The position numbers and the translations under genes are program-made. From JBDTCS01 sp039923455 (GTDB lineage: Bacteria; Bacteroidota; Ignavibacteria; Palsa-1295): a stretch of 19,542 nucleotides of DNA. Positions 1-7,641 of this stretch are shown in pieces. Below the pieces are notes generated by a model, which was not told where the DNA came from, did no database searches, and saw nothing but the letters and a program-made list of their open reading frames with translations. The stretch covers positions 1-19,542 of the forward strand of contig JBDTCS010000334.1 of assembly GCA_039923455.1 (NCBI GenBank), given 5' to 3'. Each line of letters starts with the position of its first letter. Positions within the stretch are counted from its first letter, which is position 1.

Positions 1-1110
1 ACTGCACTAACCGACACCGGCCTTACTTTGCTCAATATTCAAATGGCGGGTATGCTCGTCGGCGGAATTCTCTGGGGAATTCTCGGCGATAAGAAGGGGA
101 GACTCTCTGTGCTCTTCGGCTCGATCTTTCTATACTCGGCCGCAAATATCGCCAACGGATTTGTGACTACGATCGATCAATACATGATTCTCCGATTCAT
201 TGCGGGTATTGGTCTTGCCGGAGAACTTGGGGCAGGCATCACGCTCGTCGTAGAACTTCTGCCGAAAGAAAAACGCGGATATGGCACGATGATCGTCGCA
301 TCGTTCGGCGTAACTGGTGCGATTGCGGCGGGACTTATCGCAAATAGTTTTGATTGGCATACCTCCTATTTTGTCGGTGGAGGTCTTGGGCTCACACTTC
401 TCTTTTTGCGAATCGGTGCGTTCGAATCCGGTTTGTTTGGTGATCTAAAGAAGTTGGAAGTGCGTCGAGGTCATTTCTTCAGTCTGTTCAATGACAAAAC
501 TCGTTTCTTGAAATACCTGCGCTGCATAGCTACCGGCTTGCCAACTTGGTACATGGTTGGCATTCTAATGGGACTCTCACCCGAGATCACAAAAGCACTC
601 GGAGTGCAGGGCAACGTTTCGGTCGCCAATGCGATACTCTTCTTTTATGCGGGACTCTCGGTCGGGGATCTATCGAGTGGTGCGATCAGTCAGCGACTCC
701 AGAGCCGCAAGAAGGTGATGATGGGATTCCTGATCGGTTGCGCAACGATGATCACCATTTATTTTCTACTCTTTAATGCGACTAACACCACGTTTTATGT
801 AGTCTGCTTTTTTATGGGTACCGCGTCAGGTTATTGGGCGATATTCGTGACCGTCGCAGCCGAACAGTTCGGCACAAATCTCCGTGCGACGGTTGCAACC
901 ACTGTTCCGAATTTTGTTCGAGGTGCTACGGTGCCAATTACGTTATTATTCCAGTTCATTCGTGCTCAGCTTTTTCCACTCGTTGGTCAGGTGAGCATTC
1001 TCTACTCGGGTGCGATCGTCGGTGCGCTCTGCCTAAGTCTCGCGATTTATGCTGCCGCTGGTCAATTGGAAACCTTCGGAAAAGATTTAAATTACGTCGA
1101 GGAGATCTAA
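1..1110 (+). CDS. MFS transporter, 5'-truncated by the window edge
   Basis: The reading frame is open from base 1, so the gene starts outside the window and about 369 codons are visible. The protein is a string of hydrophobic helices. It contains the MFS motif A (GILGDKKGR, about residue 25 of the visible part) that follows TM2, then an RFIAGIGLAGELGAG stretch and a PKEKRG loop, as in organic-anion and sugar symporters of this superfamily. About ten membrane segments remain; TM1 and the true start are missing. MFS proteins move small solutes across the inner membrane, usually driven by protons. The substrate cannot be read from sequence. A TTG at 28 and an ATG at 43 are internal codons, not likely starts. 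The family assignment is firm and the substrate is unknown. Confidence 0.9.
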   Translation, partial: TALTDTGLTLLNIQMAGMLVGGILWGILGDKKGRLSVLFGSIFLYSAANIANGFVTTIDQYMILRFIAGIGLAGELGAGITLVVELLPKEKRGYGTMIVASFGVTGAIAAGLIANSFDWHTSYFVGGGLGLTLLFLRIGAFESGLFGDLKKLEVRRGHFFSLFNDKTRFLKYLRCIATGLPTWYMVGILMGLSPEITKALGVQGNVSVANAILFFYAGLSVGDLSSGAISQRLQSRKKVMMGFLIGCATMITIYFLLFNATNTTFYVVCFFMGTASGYWAIFVTVAAEQFGTNLRATVATTVPNFVRGATVPITLLFQFIRAQLFPLVGQVSILYSGAIVGALCLSLAIYAAAGQLETFGKDLNYVEEI

Positions 1111-1119
1111 CGACAACGC

Positions 1120-1614
1120 CTAATTCCTTAGCGCGATGCGTACCGCTTCCTCGAGTGGCTTCATAATCATTGTGCAATCGTTTTGAAAGAGAATAACCGT
1201 TTCGGCCGTTCGTCCTGGGATGTTATCGAAGTCACCACCCGAATGCACGCTGCCGATTGCTGCGTAAAATACAACTCCGACATTTGAATCCATCAACGCG
1301 CTTTGAAAGAAAGCGAGCGCCTTCTCTTTTCCCAAAACTGTGATCAGACTGTCCGTTAGCTTCCAATAGAATGATGGCATGTGAAACGGACCGATCAACT
1401 CCGATTGACATGGCCCGCCTTTTAGGAATTGTTGCTTCAGGGAATCTTGATTTGTTAGAGTAGCGTGCGCTGCACCTTGCTGTTGCCCGAAGGAACGCTG
1501 CGCAGGTGCGAAGACGCCTATCGCGAGCAGCAGAGTGAGCATGCTATACTGACTAAGAGAATGCCACTTGTCCCGATGTATTGCCATTTGGATCGTATTA
1601 ATGATTGCTGACAT
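1120..1614 (-). CDS. Small exported protein of unknown function
   Basis: This is a 164-residue protein that I do not recognise. An N-terminal hydrophobic segment (about residues 24-37, MLTLLLAIGVFAP) followed by AQRSFGQ looks like a signal peptide, so the mature protein probably lies in the periplasm or outside. A second ATG at 1587 (residue 10, MAIHRDKW) would give a more ordinary signal peptide and may be the real start; neither ATG has a clear Shine-Dalgarno sequence. The mature part has two cysteines (C69 and C147) that could form a disulfide, and no obvious catalytic motif. The gene ends 9 bp after the convergent MFS gene and is divergent from pyrG. Coding status rests on the signal peptide and the protein-like composition. 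Confidence 0.7.
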   Translation of the reverse strand: MSAIINTIQMAIHRDKWHSLSQYSMLTLLLAIGVFAPAQRSFGQQQGAAHATLTNQDSLKQQFLKGGPCQSELIGPFHMPSFYWKLTDSLITVLGKEKALAFFQSALMDSNVGVVFYAAIGSVHSGGDFDNIPGRTAETVILFQNDCTMIMKPLEEAVRIALRN

Positions 1615-1842
1615 GAAGACGCTGTTTAGGAGTCCTTTGTTTCATCGAGCGAGTCCGTTCGGTCATTATGACAGACGCTTCACAAAAAGTCGTATCTTTG
1701 TGCCCGTACTCTTCGAACGGTAGCTTAAGGCTGTCAGAAAGTGCGGAACTTCAAAACCTCCCGCTTATTCCGGCGTCCGCCAACAGTTATCACACCAAGT
1801 TTCTTTCGCATAACGCGAATCTGTTAGAATCTAAAAGCCCTA
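1615..1842. other. Divergent intergenic region upstream of pyrG
   Basis: This 228-bp gap separates the exported-protein gene (-) from pyrG (+) and should hold promoters for both. TATCTTTG at 1693-1700 fits the -7 element TAnnTTTG of Bacteroidota sigma factors, but I see no TTTG about 20 bp upstream, so the call is weak. No hairpin stands out. Confidence 0.35.
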
Positions 1843-3615
1843 ATGAAGCGAGCGTCAAAAGAAAAGCCACCAAAGCAGAAGCCTGCAACGCAAACGAAAT
1901 TTATTTTTATTACCGGAGGAGTTGTCAGCTCGCTCGGCAAAGGTATTGTCTCGAGTTCACTCGGCTTGTTGCTCAAGTCTCGTGGACTTCGAGTGACGAT
2001 TCAGAAGTTTGATCCGTATATCAATGTCGATCCGGGCACAATGTCGCCGTATCAGCACGGCGAGGTGTACGTCACCGAGGATGGCGCTGAGACCGATCTT
2101 GATCTCGGTCACTATGAGCGCTTCCTCGATATTAATATGACCCGTGCGAACAACACCACGACCGGTCAAGTCTATAACGAAGTAATTCAGCGCGAACGTC
2201 GAGGTGATTATCTCGGTGCGACCGTGCAGGTCGTTCCACACGTGACCGATGAGATCCGTCGACGAATGATGGCGCTCGGTGAGACGGGAAATTTCGATGT
2301 CGTGATTACAGAGATCGGAGGGACCGTAGGTGATATCGAGTCACTTCCGTTCATGGAAGCGATGCGCCAACTGATGATGAAAGTCGGCAAGAAAAATTGT
2401 CTGTCGATTCATCTGACACTCGTGCCATATATCGCAAGCGCCGGCGAGCTCAAGACGAAACCAACCCAGCACTCGGTCAAGACGCTGCTCGAAATCGGAA
2501 TTCAACCCGATGTACTTGTTTGTCGCAGCGAGCATCACTTATCGAAATCATTGCGCGAAAAGATCGGCCTGTTCTGCAATGTCGAGCCGAACGCAGTAGT
2601 CGAAGCACTCGATGCGAAGACAATTTACGAAGTGCCCCTGACATTTGCGCGCGAAAAAGTCGATGCGATTGTGCTGGAGAAACTTGGCCTTGAAGCCGGA
2701 GCTCTCGATCTGAATAAGTGGAAGCGCTATGTTGCTCGCGTAAAGGAGCCATCGAAGACGGTTCGAATCGGAATGATTGGCAAATATGTGCAACTGCTCG
2801 ACGCATACAAGTCTATCATCGAGGCCTTCATTCATGCCGGGGCAGAGAACGATGCGAAGGTCGAACTCGTCTGGATCAACTCGGAAGAACTCGAAGAGAA
2901 AAAATCTATCGCGAGTTATTTTGAAGGGATCGATGGCATTCTTGTTGCACCGGGTTTTGGTTCGCGAGGCGTCGAAGGCAAGATCAAAGCGATCGAGTAT
3001 GTTCGCAAGAATAAAATTCCATTTTTCGGAATTTGTTTGGGTATGCAGTGTGCTGTGATTGAGTTTGCTCGAAATGTGTGCGGACTGAAGGAAGCAAACT
3101 CGACCGAATTTGTTCGTTCGAAAGAGCCGGTGATCGATCTTATGCCCGACCAACGAGCCATCGAAACCAAAGGCGGTACGATGCGGCTCGGAAGTTATCC
3201 ATGCATTCTGCGAAAGGGGACACTCACGAACAAGATCTACAAAGATCAATTTATTACCGAGCGTCACCGACATCGTTATGAAGTCAACAACACATTTCGT
3301 GATACACTCGCCGAGCATGGTCTGATACTGAGTGGTGTTTCACCAGATGGACATCTTGTCGAGATCGTCGAGCTTAAACAAACGGAGCATCCGTTTTTTA
3401 TTGGCGTCCAGTTTCATCCCGAGCTCAAGAGCCGTGCTACGAAAGCGCATCCGATCTTTCGTGAGTTTGTAAAGGCGAGTCTCTTGCACAAAGCGGAACG
3501 TGTTGCCCGTTCGGTCCGTGACGTGCGAAAGGGGAAGGCATCTATGAATCGCGTTGCAAAAAATGCACACGCTACTGTTGCCGCAAAAGCGACGAAACGC
3601 AAATCGAGAGTCTGA
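1843..3615 (+). CDS. pyrG: CTP synthase (glutamine-hydrolysing)
   Basis: PyrG makes CTP from UTP, ATP and glutamine in the last step of de novo pyrimidine synthesis in the cytosol. The synthetase domain opens with the P-loop GGVVSSLGKG (about residues 25-34) and the conserved KFDPYINVDPGTMSP segment. The class I glutamine amidotransferase domain starts near residue 305, with PGFGSRG and the nucleophile C398 in FGICLGMQC, and the triad partners H525 and E527 in FHPELKS. The ATG at 1843 follows an in-frame stop at 1825 and gives an N-terminal extension of about 15 residues rich in Lys and Pro. At 590 residues it is longer than the E. coli enzyme (545), mostly because of a basic C-terminal tail of about 40 residues. 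It probably heads an operon with the SDR and PAP2 genes. Confidence 0.98.
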   Translation: MKRASKEKPPKQKPATQTKFIFITGGVVSSLGKGIVSSSLGLLLKSRGLRVTIQKFDPYINVDPGTMSPYQHGEVYVTEDGAETDLDLGHYERFLDINMTRANNTTTGQVYNEVIQRERRGDYLGATVQVVPHVTDEIRRRMMALGETGNFDVVITEIGGTVGDIESLPFMEAMRQLMMKVGKKNCLSIHLTLVPYIASAGELKTKPTQHSVKTLLEIGIQPDVLVCRSEHHLSKSLREKIGLFCNVEPNAVVEALDAKTIYEVPLTFAREKVDAIVLEKLGLEAGALDLNKWKRYVARVKEPSKTVRIGMIGKYVQLLDAYKSIIEAFIHAGAENDAKVELVWINSEELEEKKSIASYFEGIDGILVAPGFGSRGVEGKIKAIEYVRKNKIPFFGICLGMQCAVIEFARNVCGLKEANSTEFVRSKEPVIDLMPDQRAIETKGGTMRLGSYPCILRKGTLTNKIYKDQFITERHRHRYEVNNTFRDTLAEHGLILSGVSPDGHLVEIVELKQTEHPFFIGVQFHPELKSRATKAHPIFREFVKASLLHKAERVARSVRDVRKGKASMNRVAKNAHATVAAKATKRKSRV

Positions 3616-3681
3616 GAAATGAAAGAGTCTAAGAGATGAAAGAGGCTAAGAGATGAAAGAGGCTAAGAGATGAAAGTTGCT
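3606..3681 (+). repeat. 17-bp tandem repeat spanning the pyrG end and the SDR start
   Basis: The unit aagagatgaaagaggct is present exactly at 3631-3647 and 3648-3664. A diverged copy lies at 3614-3630, a partial copy (aagagatgaaagttgct) at 3665-3681 includes the first codons of the SDR gene, and a remnant (gagagtct) at 3606-3613 ends on the first base of the pyrG stop codon. Each unit carries an ATG (3619, 3636, 3653, 3670). Each of the first three ATGs opens a six-codon ORF whose TGA overlaps the next ATG as ATGA. GAGG at 3642-3645 and 3659-3662 sits 7 nt before the next ATG, a good ribosome-binding distance. Confidence 0.95.
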
Positions 3682-4533
3682 GTCACGGGTTCCTCCGGTT
3701 TTTTTGCGAAGTATGTAATCGATGCGCTGATTCATCACGGTTATGATATCGTTGGAATTGACCGGAAAGATGGACATCCGAACGAAAGCAGATTCGCATT
3801 TGAGAGGGCGGATTTGACGGTAATGCAGGATGCGTTGCGAGCACTCGATGGTATCGAAGCGGTGATTCATCTTGCCGGCATTCCGCATCCGCTCAGCGAT
3901 CCTGCCGACGATGTGTACAAGGCGAATGCACTCGGGACTTTCGTCACTGCTTGGGCTGCAGGCGAAGTTGGAGTGAAAAAATTTATCTACGCTTCGAGTG
4001 AGTCTGTGCTCGGCACAGCATTCCATCCAACGAAATATATTCCCGAATATTTTCCGATTGACGAACGGCATCCGACAGAGCCTGTTGACCCGTATGGTAT
4101 TTCTAAACTCGCTGCAGAAGCTGCGGTGTTCGGCGCGGCACAACACTTTGGTTTCGCGGCTGCGGCGTTGCGTATGCCGTGGATCTGGGGCACCGACAAT
4201 GCCGAACGTCGCGAGCTTTACAAAGGACTCATCGCGCAATACCCGAACTGGTTCAAGAATCTTTGGGCGTTCATCGATGCACGAGATGCTGCACAAGCGT
4301 TTGTCCTGGCCTTACAAGCCGATCTTGAAATTGGAGTGCTCGAAAAATATTATATTGTCAACGATCACACCTGGGTTTCGCCGGTCAGAAGTTCTAAATC
4401 GCTGATCGAAGAATATTTTGATGGAGTGAAAGTGAATCTCGATCCTGATTCCGGATTCTCGCTTATTTCGAACGCTAAGGCGAAGCGCGAGTTGGATTGG
4501 AAGCCAGTACACGGAATTGAGAGTCTTGATTAA
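3670..4533 (+). CDS. Extended SDR, NAD(P)-dependent epimerase/dehydratase family
   Basis: This 287-residue protein is a Rossmann-fold enzyme of the extended short-chain dehydrogenase family, which usually acts on nucleotide-sugars or similar substrates in the cytosol. The N-terminal nucleotide-binding loop is TGSSGFFA (residues 6-13), where the third glycine of GxxGxxG is replaced by Ala. D31 after the second strand suggests NAD(H) preference. HLAG (67-70), the serines of YASSES (107-112) and the catalytic pair Y142/K146 in YGISK are all present, so the enzyme should be active. The C-terminal domain is short and does not identify the substrate. The start codon lies in the last copy of the 17-bp repeat, 54 bp after pyrG, and the PAP2 gene follows within 3 bp, so the three genes are probably co-transcribed. 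Confidence 0.9.
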   Translation: MKVAVTGSSGFFAKYVIDALIHHGYDIVGIDRKDGHPNESRFAFERADLTVMQDALRALDGIEAVIHLAGIPHPLSDPADDVYKANALGTFVTAWAAGEVGVKKFIYASSESVLGTAFHPTKYIPEYFPIDERHPTEPVDPYGISKLAAEAAVFGAAQHFGFAAAALRMPWIWGTDNAERRELYKGLIAQYPNWFKNLWAFIDARDAAQAFVLALQADLEIGVLEKYYIVNDHTWVSPVRSSKSLIEEYFDGVKVNLDPDSGFSLISNAKAKRELDWKPVHGIESLD

Positions 4534-4536
4534 TTG

Positions 4537-5172
4537 ATGGAAGAACTTCGCCAGGTTAATGACGCCCTCTTCTTTGCGATCAACAACGGATGGCATTCCG
4601 CATTCAATGATCTTTGGATAGGCAACGCGACTTATCTCGGTAACGGCTGGGTAAGTTATGTGCTTGCATTGCTCGGGTTGGTTTTGATCGATCGGACACA
4701 CTTCAAGCGCAACTTTCTACTCCTCTTGATCGCAACGATCGTCGAACTTCTACTGATTCAATCAGTCAAATCGATTCTCGATCTTCCAAGACCACTTACA
4801 GTTTTTGATGCAGGCATAAAAAATGGAAGCGTGATCATTAACGTAATGTTCGAACCGCTTTACTGGAAGTCCTTCCCATCCGGACACACGCAGACTGCGT
4901 TTTGCATTGCGGCCGTGCTGAGTTGGGCTGCATCGAAATCAACAATGGCTGTCCCGATGAAGCGAGGCGTTTTAATTGTTGCATTTGCGCTCGCGGTGCT
5001 CGTAGGAATTTCGCGCATGTATGTCGGAGCGCACTTCCCGATTGATGTCCTCGGTGGAATAATATTTGGATTAGTCCCGGTCTGGCTGATCGCGAAATAC
5101 ATGAAGCGGTTTAATGGAAATATCGTCGAGGCTAACGCGAAAGTACCTTCGGGAGCAACGGGTTCGAAGTAG
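4537..5172 (+). CDS. PAP2 (type 2 phosphatidic acid phosphatase) family membrane protein
   Basis: This is a 211-residue integral membrane phosphatase. All three signature motifs are present: KSILDLPRP (K78 to P86), FPSGHT (P114-H117) and SRMYVGAHFPID (R160, H166, D170), with the two histidines expected at the active site facing the periplasm. Five or six hydrophobic helices surround them. Family members remove phosphate from phosphatidate, undecaprenyl pyrophosphate or lipid A, and the sequence does not say which. I take ATG 4537 as the start; the TTG directly before it (4534) could also be used and would add one Met. The gene begins 3 bp after the SDR stop, which points to co-transcription or translational coupling. 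Synthesis of a surface glycan or lipid carrier is a plausible shared theme but only inference. Confidence 0.92.
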   Translation: MEELRQVNDALFFAINNGWHSAFNDLWIGNATYLGNGWVSYVLALLGLVLIDRTHFKRNFLLLLIATIVELLLIQSVKSILDLPRPLTVFDAGIKNGSVIINVMFEPLYWKSFPSGHTQTAFCIAAVLSWAASKSTMAVPMKRGVLIVAFALAVLVGISRMYVGAHFPIDVLGGIIFGLVPVWLIAKYMKRFNGNIVEANAKVPSGATGSK

Positions 5173-5176
5173 CAAC

Positions 5177-5210
5177 TTTGTGGATCGCGGGTCATTCGTG
5201 CGATACTTTG
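5177..5210 (+). promoter_or_regulatory. Candidate rplS promoter (Bacteroidota-like)
   Basis: TTTG at 5177-5180 is followed after 22 bp by ATACTTTG at 5203-5210. This is close to the Bacteroidota pattern TTTG-N19-21-TAnnTTTG, but the spacing is slightly long and the TA is shifted by one base. Use of this consensus in this organism is assumed. Confidence 0.25.
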
Positions 5211-5374
5211 GCCGGTTTAGCTGAAAAGAAGGGTCCAAATGCCCATTTTTGCCAGTTTCTGCGAACTTCTTGGAAGCTGGATGGGTTATTCGCCCACCGC
5301 AAACCGGTTGGCAAGCCCAGAACACTCGTGTGAGGCACTGCTTATAAACTCCCCGGCTCTTGAGGAAAAATAGG

Positions 5375-5402
5375 AGCAAGAAACGCTCGGATCTTGCTTT
5401 TG
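5375..5402 (+). terminator. Hairpin with T-run in the rplS leader, possible attenuator
   Basis: AGCAAGA (5375-5381) pairs perfectly with TCTTGCT (5392-5398) around a 10-nt loop, and TTTG follows at 5399-5402. The stem is short and the T-run brief, so it would be a weak terminator. Its place inside the leader, upstream of the rplS start, suggests possible attenuation. Confidence 0.35.
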
Positions 5403-5501
5403 TGTCGTGTGCGAGAGTAGTTTGGATGTCGTAAGACATAAACTTAGCTTCGCATAGCACAACCCAGGCCATGGCCGGTTGTAGAAAAAAAATGAGCGTA
5501 T

Positions 5502-5506
5502 AGGAG
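5502..5506 (+). promoter_or_regulatory. Ribosome-binding site of rplS
   Basis: AGGAG lies 10 nt before the ATG at 5517 and fixes the rplS start. Most other genes in this window have no such clear site. Confidence 0.75.
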
Positions 5507-5516
5507 AAAAATACAA

Positions 5517-5858
5517 ATGGAACAGATCATCAGAGCTCTCACGAGCGCACAGCTACGTACAGATATTCCGGAATTTCGCGCAGGCGACACGTTGAACGTT
5601 TCCGTTCGCGTTGTCGAAGGCGACAAGGAGCGCGTGCAGCATTTCGAAGGCATTGTGATCTCACGTCGCGGTTCGGCTTCGAACGAGACCTTCACCATTC
5701 GTAAGATTTCCAACGGCGTCGGTGTAGAGCGTATTTTTCCGCTCCACTCACCACGTATTGCGAAGATCGAGTTTGTGAAGTCGGGCGTTGTTCGTCGCGC
5801 AAAGCTCTATTACCTCCGCAATCTCGGTGCGAAGGACGTTCGTCGCAAGACCACGTAA
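5517..5858 (+). CDS. rplS: 50S ribosomal protein L19
   Basis: This 113-residue protein is a normal-length L19, a large-subunit protein at the 30S-50S interface. Typical family segments are visible: the N-terminal helix followed by FRAGDTLNVSVRVVEGDKERVQ, FEGIVISRRG (about residues 43-52), ETFTIRKISNGVGVERIFPLHSP (from about residue 57) and the basic end KLYYLRNLGAKDVRRK. It stands alone here, not with rpsP-rimM-trmD as in many bacteria. A long leader precedes it and a strong terminator follows 19 bp after the stop, so it is probably a single-gene transcript. Confidence 0.98.
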   Translation: MEQIIRALTSAQLRTDIPEFRAGDTLNVSVRVVEGDKERVQHFEGIVISRRGSASNETFTIRKISNGVGVERIFPLHSPRIAKIEFVKSGVVRRAKLYYLRNLGAKDVRRKTT

Positions 5859-5877
5859 ACCTTTCGAGAGAATGTTA

Positions 5878-5922
5878 AAAGAACCGTATGCCAGTAAGTT
5901 GTGCGTACGGTTCTTTGCTTTT
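5878..5922 (+). terminator. Rho-independent terminator after rplS
   Basis: AAAGAACCGTATGC (5878-5891) pairs with GCGTACGGTTCTTT (5903-5916) over 14 positions, with one G-U pair and an 11-nt loop, followed by GC and TTTT. It is one of the strongest stem-loops in the window and separates rplS from recN. Confidence 0.88.
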
Positions 5923-5973
5923 GGTGGAATTCTCAGCGCAACCTTTCCTCAACCCGAATACATTTCTTAGGCG

Positions 5974-7641
5974 ATGCTTCGCTCGCTATATATAAAGAAT
6001 TACGCACTGATCGAGGAGTTCACGGTTGCTTTCGACCGCGGGCTCAATATCATCACGGGCGAAACCGGCGCGGGCAAGTCGATTATACTCGGTGCATTCA
6101 GCCTACTCATTGGTGAGCGCTCTTCGGGCGATCTGGTTCGGTCCGGTGCGGATAAGGCAATCGTCGAAGCAGAGTTCGAGCTCAAAGGGAATCCACGGCT
6201 TAAGAAATTTCTGGCCGAGCACGAGGTCGAGTGTGAAGATGGCGGACTGATCATTCGTCGCGAAGTCCTCGCACGTGGCACCGGCCGCGGTTATATTAAT
6301 GATGCACCAGCGACTGCACAACTCCTGAAAGAACTCGGCGGATATCTCGTGGATCTGCACGGCCAGCACGAGCATCAATCGCTTCTGCGGACGGAAGGCC
6401 ACATTGTCCTGCTCGATGAGTTCGGCGAACTAACCGAATCGGTGGATGCATATCAAGACACACGAGGAAATCACACGGCCTTGCTCAAAGAGCTTGACGC
6501 GTTAAAAGCCAAGCATAACAAACTAAAAGAAGAGCGTGAGCTTTTCGAGTTTCAGCTTCAAGAAATATCTGCTGTCGATCCGAAGCCGGAAGAGGATCGC
6601 GAGATCGACGAAGAACTCCGTGTGCTCGAACACTCGGAAGAGCTTCGTGACTCTGCGATTGAGTTGCATAAGAGTCTCTATTCCGACGAGGGTTCGGCCT
6701 ACGAGCGACTTTCGGTTGCGAAGATCGAGCTCGATCGTCTTGGTAAGATCGATGGTGCGCTCGCTGAGCAACTTGCTGACTTGCAATCTGCCCTCACGAT
6801 CACGGATGAACTGGCGAAATTCCTATCGCATTACTCAGACACGATAGAGTTTTCACCTGAACGACTCCGCAGTTTGCGTGAACGAGGACAGGTGATCGCG
6901 CGACTCAAGAAAAAATATGGAGGCTCACTCGCAGCAGCACTTCAGAAAAAGCAGGAGCTTGAATCAAAGCTGACAAGTGATGAAGAACTTGATGCATTGA
7001 TCGAATCCAAGAATGCAGAGCTTTTAGTCGTTCACTCAGAGCTCACCAAACGAGCGCTCGCACTTACCAAAGCGAGAAAGAAGGTCGCGAAATCACTTGA
7101 ACCGGAAGTGGTGACAGCCCTGAAGGAACTTGGTATCGAGCATGGACAATTTGTTGTGCAGTTCACAGAGCGTGAGTTTGGCGCACGTGGAATGGATCAA
7201 GTCGAGTTTTTTCTTTCGACCAACGCTGGCGAGAGTGCAAAGCCACTAACGAAAGTTGCCTCCGGCGGTGAAGTTTCTCGCATTATGCTTTCGCTCAAAA
7301 GTATTCTCGCGAAGAACGACAAGCTACCACTGATGGTATTCGATGAAATCGATGTTGGCGTGTCGGGCCGAGTGGCGCAGCGTGTGGGCCGCGCGATGCA
7401 ACGCCTTGCGAAGGATCATCAACTTATCGCAATCACACATCTCGCGCAGATTGCAGCGTTTGCCGGCACACATTTTCTCGTTGAGAAAAAATCCACCGAT
7501 ACAACCACTTCGTCCGCGCTTCGAAAACTTTCAAAGAAAGAGCATGTGAGTGAAGTTGCTCGGTTGATCTCCGGTGCAGATGTAACCACGAGTTCGATTC
7601 GTGCTGCCGAGAAACTTATTGAGGAAGCGAAGGCAGATTAG
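5974..7641 (+). CDS. recN: DNA repair protein RecN (SMC-like ATPase)
   Basis: RecN is an SMC-family ATPase that acts in recombinational repair of double-strand breaks, holding DNA ends or sisters together. The 555-residue length matches the family. The N-terminal half has the Walker A motif GETGAGKS (residues 29-36) and the DLHGQHEHQSLL segment (from about residue 127). The middle (about 150-370) is a charged, Leu-rich coiled coil with a central break. The C-terminal half has the ABC signature ASGGEVSRIMLSLK (about 430), Walker B LMVFDEIDVGVSG (about 453-465) and the switch histidine in AITHLAQIAA. The start ATG 5974 follows TTAGG and gives the canonical MLRSLYIKNYALI beginning. The stop overlaps the stop of the convergent membrane protein gene by 4 bp. 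Confidence 0.97.
   Translation: MLRSLYIKNYALIEEFTVAFDRGLNIITGETGAGKSIILGAFSLLIGERSSGDLVRSGADKAIVEAEFELKGNPRLKKFLAEHEVECEDGGLIIRREVLARGTGRGYINDAPATAQLLKELGGYLVDLHGQHEHQSLLRTEGHIVLLDEFGELTESVDAYQDTRGNHTALLKELDALKAKHNKLKEERELFEFQLQEISAVDPKPEEDREIDEELRVLEHSEELRDSAIELHKSLYSDEGSAYERLSVAKIELDRLGKIDGALAEQLADLQSALTITDELAKFLSHYSDTIEFSPERLRSLRERGQVIARLKKKYGGSLAAALQKKQELESKLTSDEELDALIESKNAELLVVHSELTKRALALTKARKKVAKSLEPEVVTALKELGIEHGQFVVQFTEREFGARGMDQVEFFLSTNAGESAKPLTKVASGGEVSRIMLSLKSILAKNDKLPLMVFDEIDVGVSGRVAQRVGRAMQRLAKDHQLIAITHLAQIAAFAGTHFLVEKKSTDTTTSSALRKLSKKEHVSEVARLISGADVTTSSIRAAEKLIEEAKAD

Larger units (their letters stand above)
5173..5516 (+). other. Long rplS upstream region, probable structured 5' leader
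   Basis: This 344-bp stretch between the PAP2 gene and rplS holds no convincing ORF. It contains a candidate promoter near 5177-5210, a 7-bp hairpin followed by a T-run at 5375-5402, an imperfect inverted repeat (AACC at 5461-5464 with GGTT at 5477-5480, around GGCCATGGCC at 5467-5476), and a clear ribosome-binding site at 5502-5506. A leader of about 300 nt before a ribosomal protein gene suggests autoregulation by L19 or an attenuator, but I cannot match it to a named leader family. Confidence 0.5.

Noticed and set aside
1693..1700. TATCTTTG as a pyrG promoter element
   Set aside because: It fits the -7 consensus but has no partner at the expected upstream distance; kept only as a note in the intergenic entry.
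1668..2012. A 114-codon + frame upstream of and overlapping pyrG
   Set aside because: Its second half reads pyrG out of frame and its first half is unremarkable; the conserved P-loop lies in the pyrG frame.
2548..3318. A 256-codon open frame on the - strand inside pyrG
   Set aside because: Antisense shadow of the highly conserved CTP synthase; no recognisable motif.
3646..4296. A 216-codon open frame on the - strand
   Set aside because: Antisense to the SDR gene, whose Rossmann and YxxxK motifs are clear.
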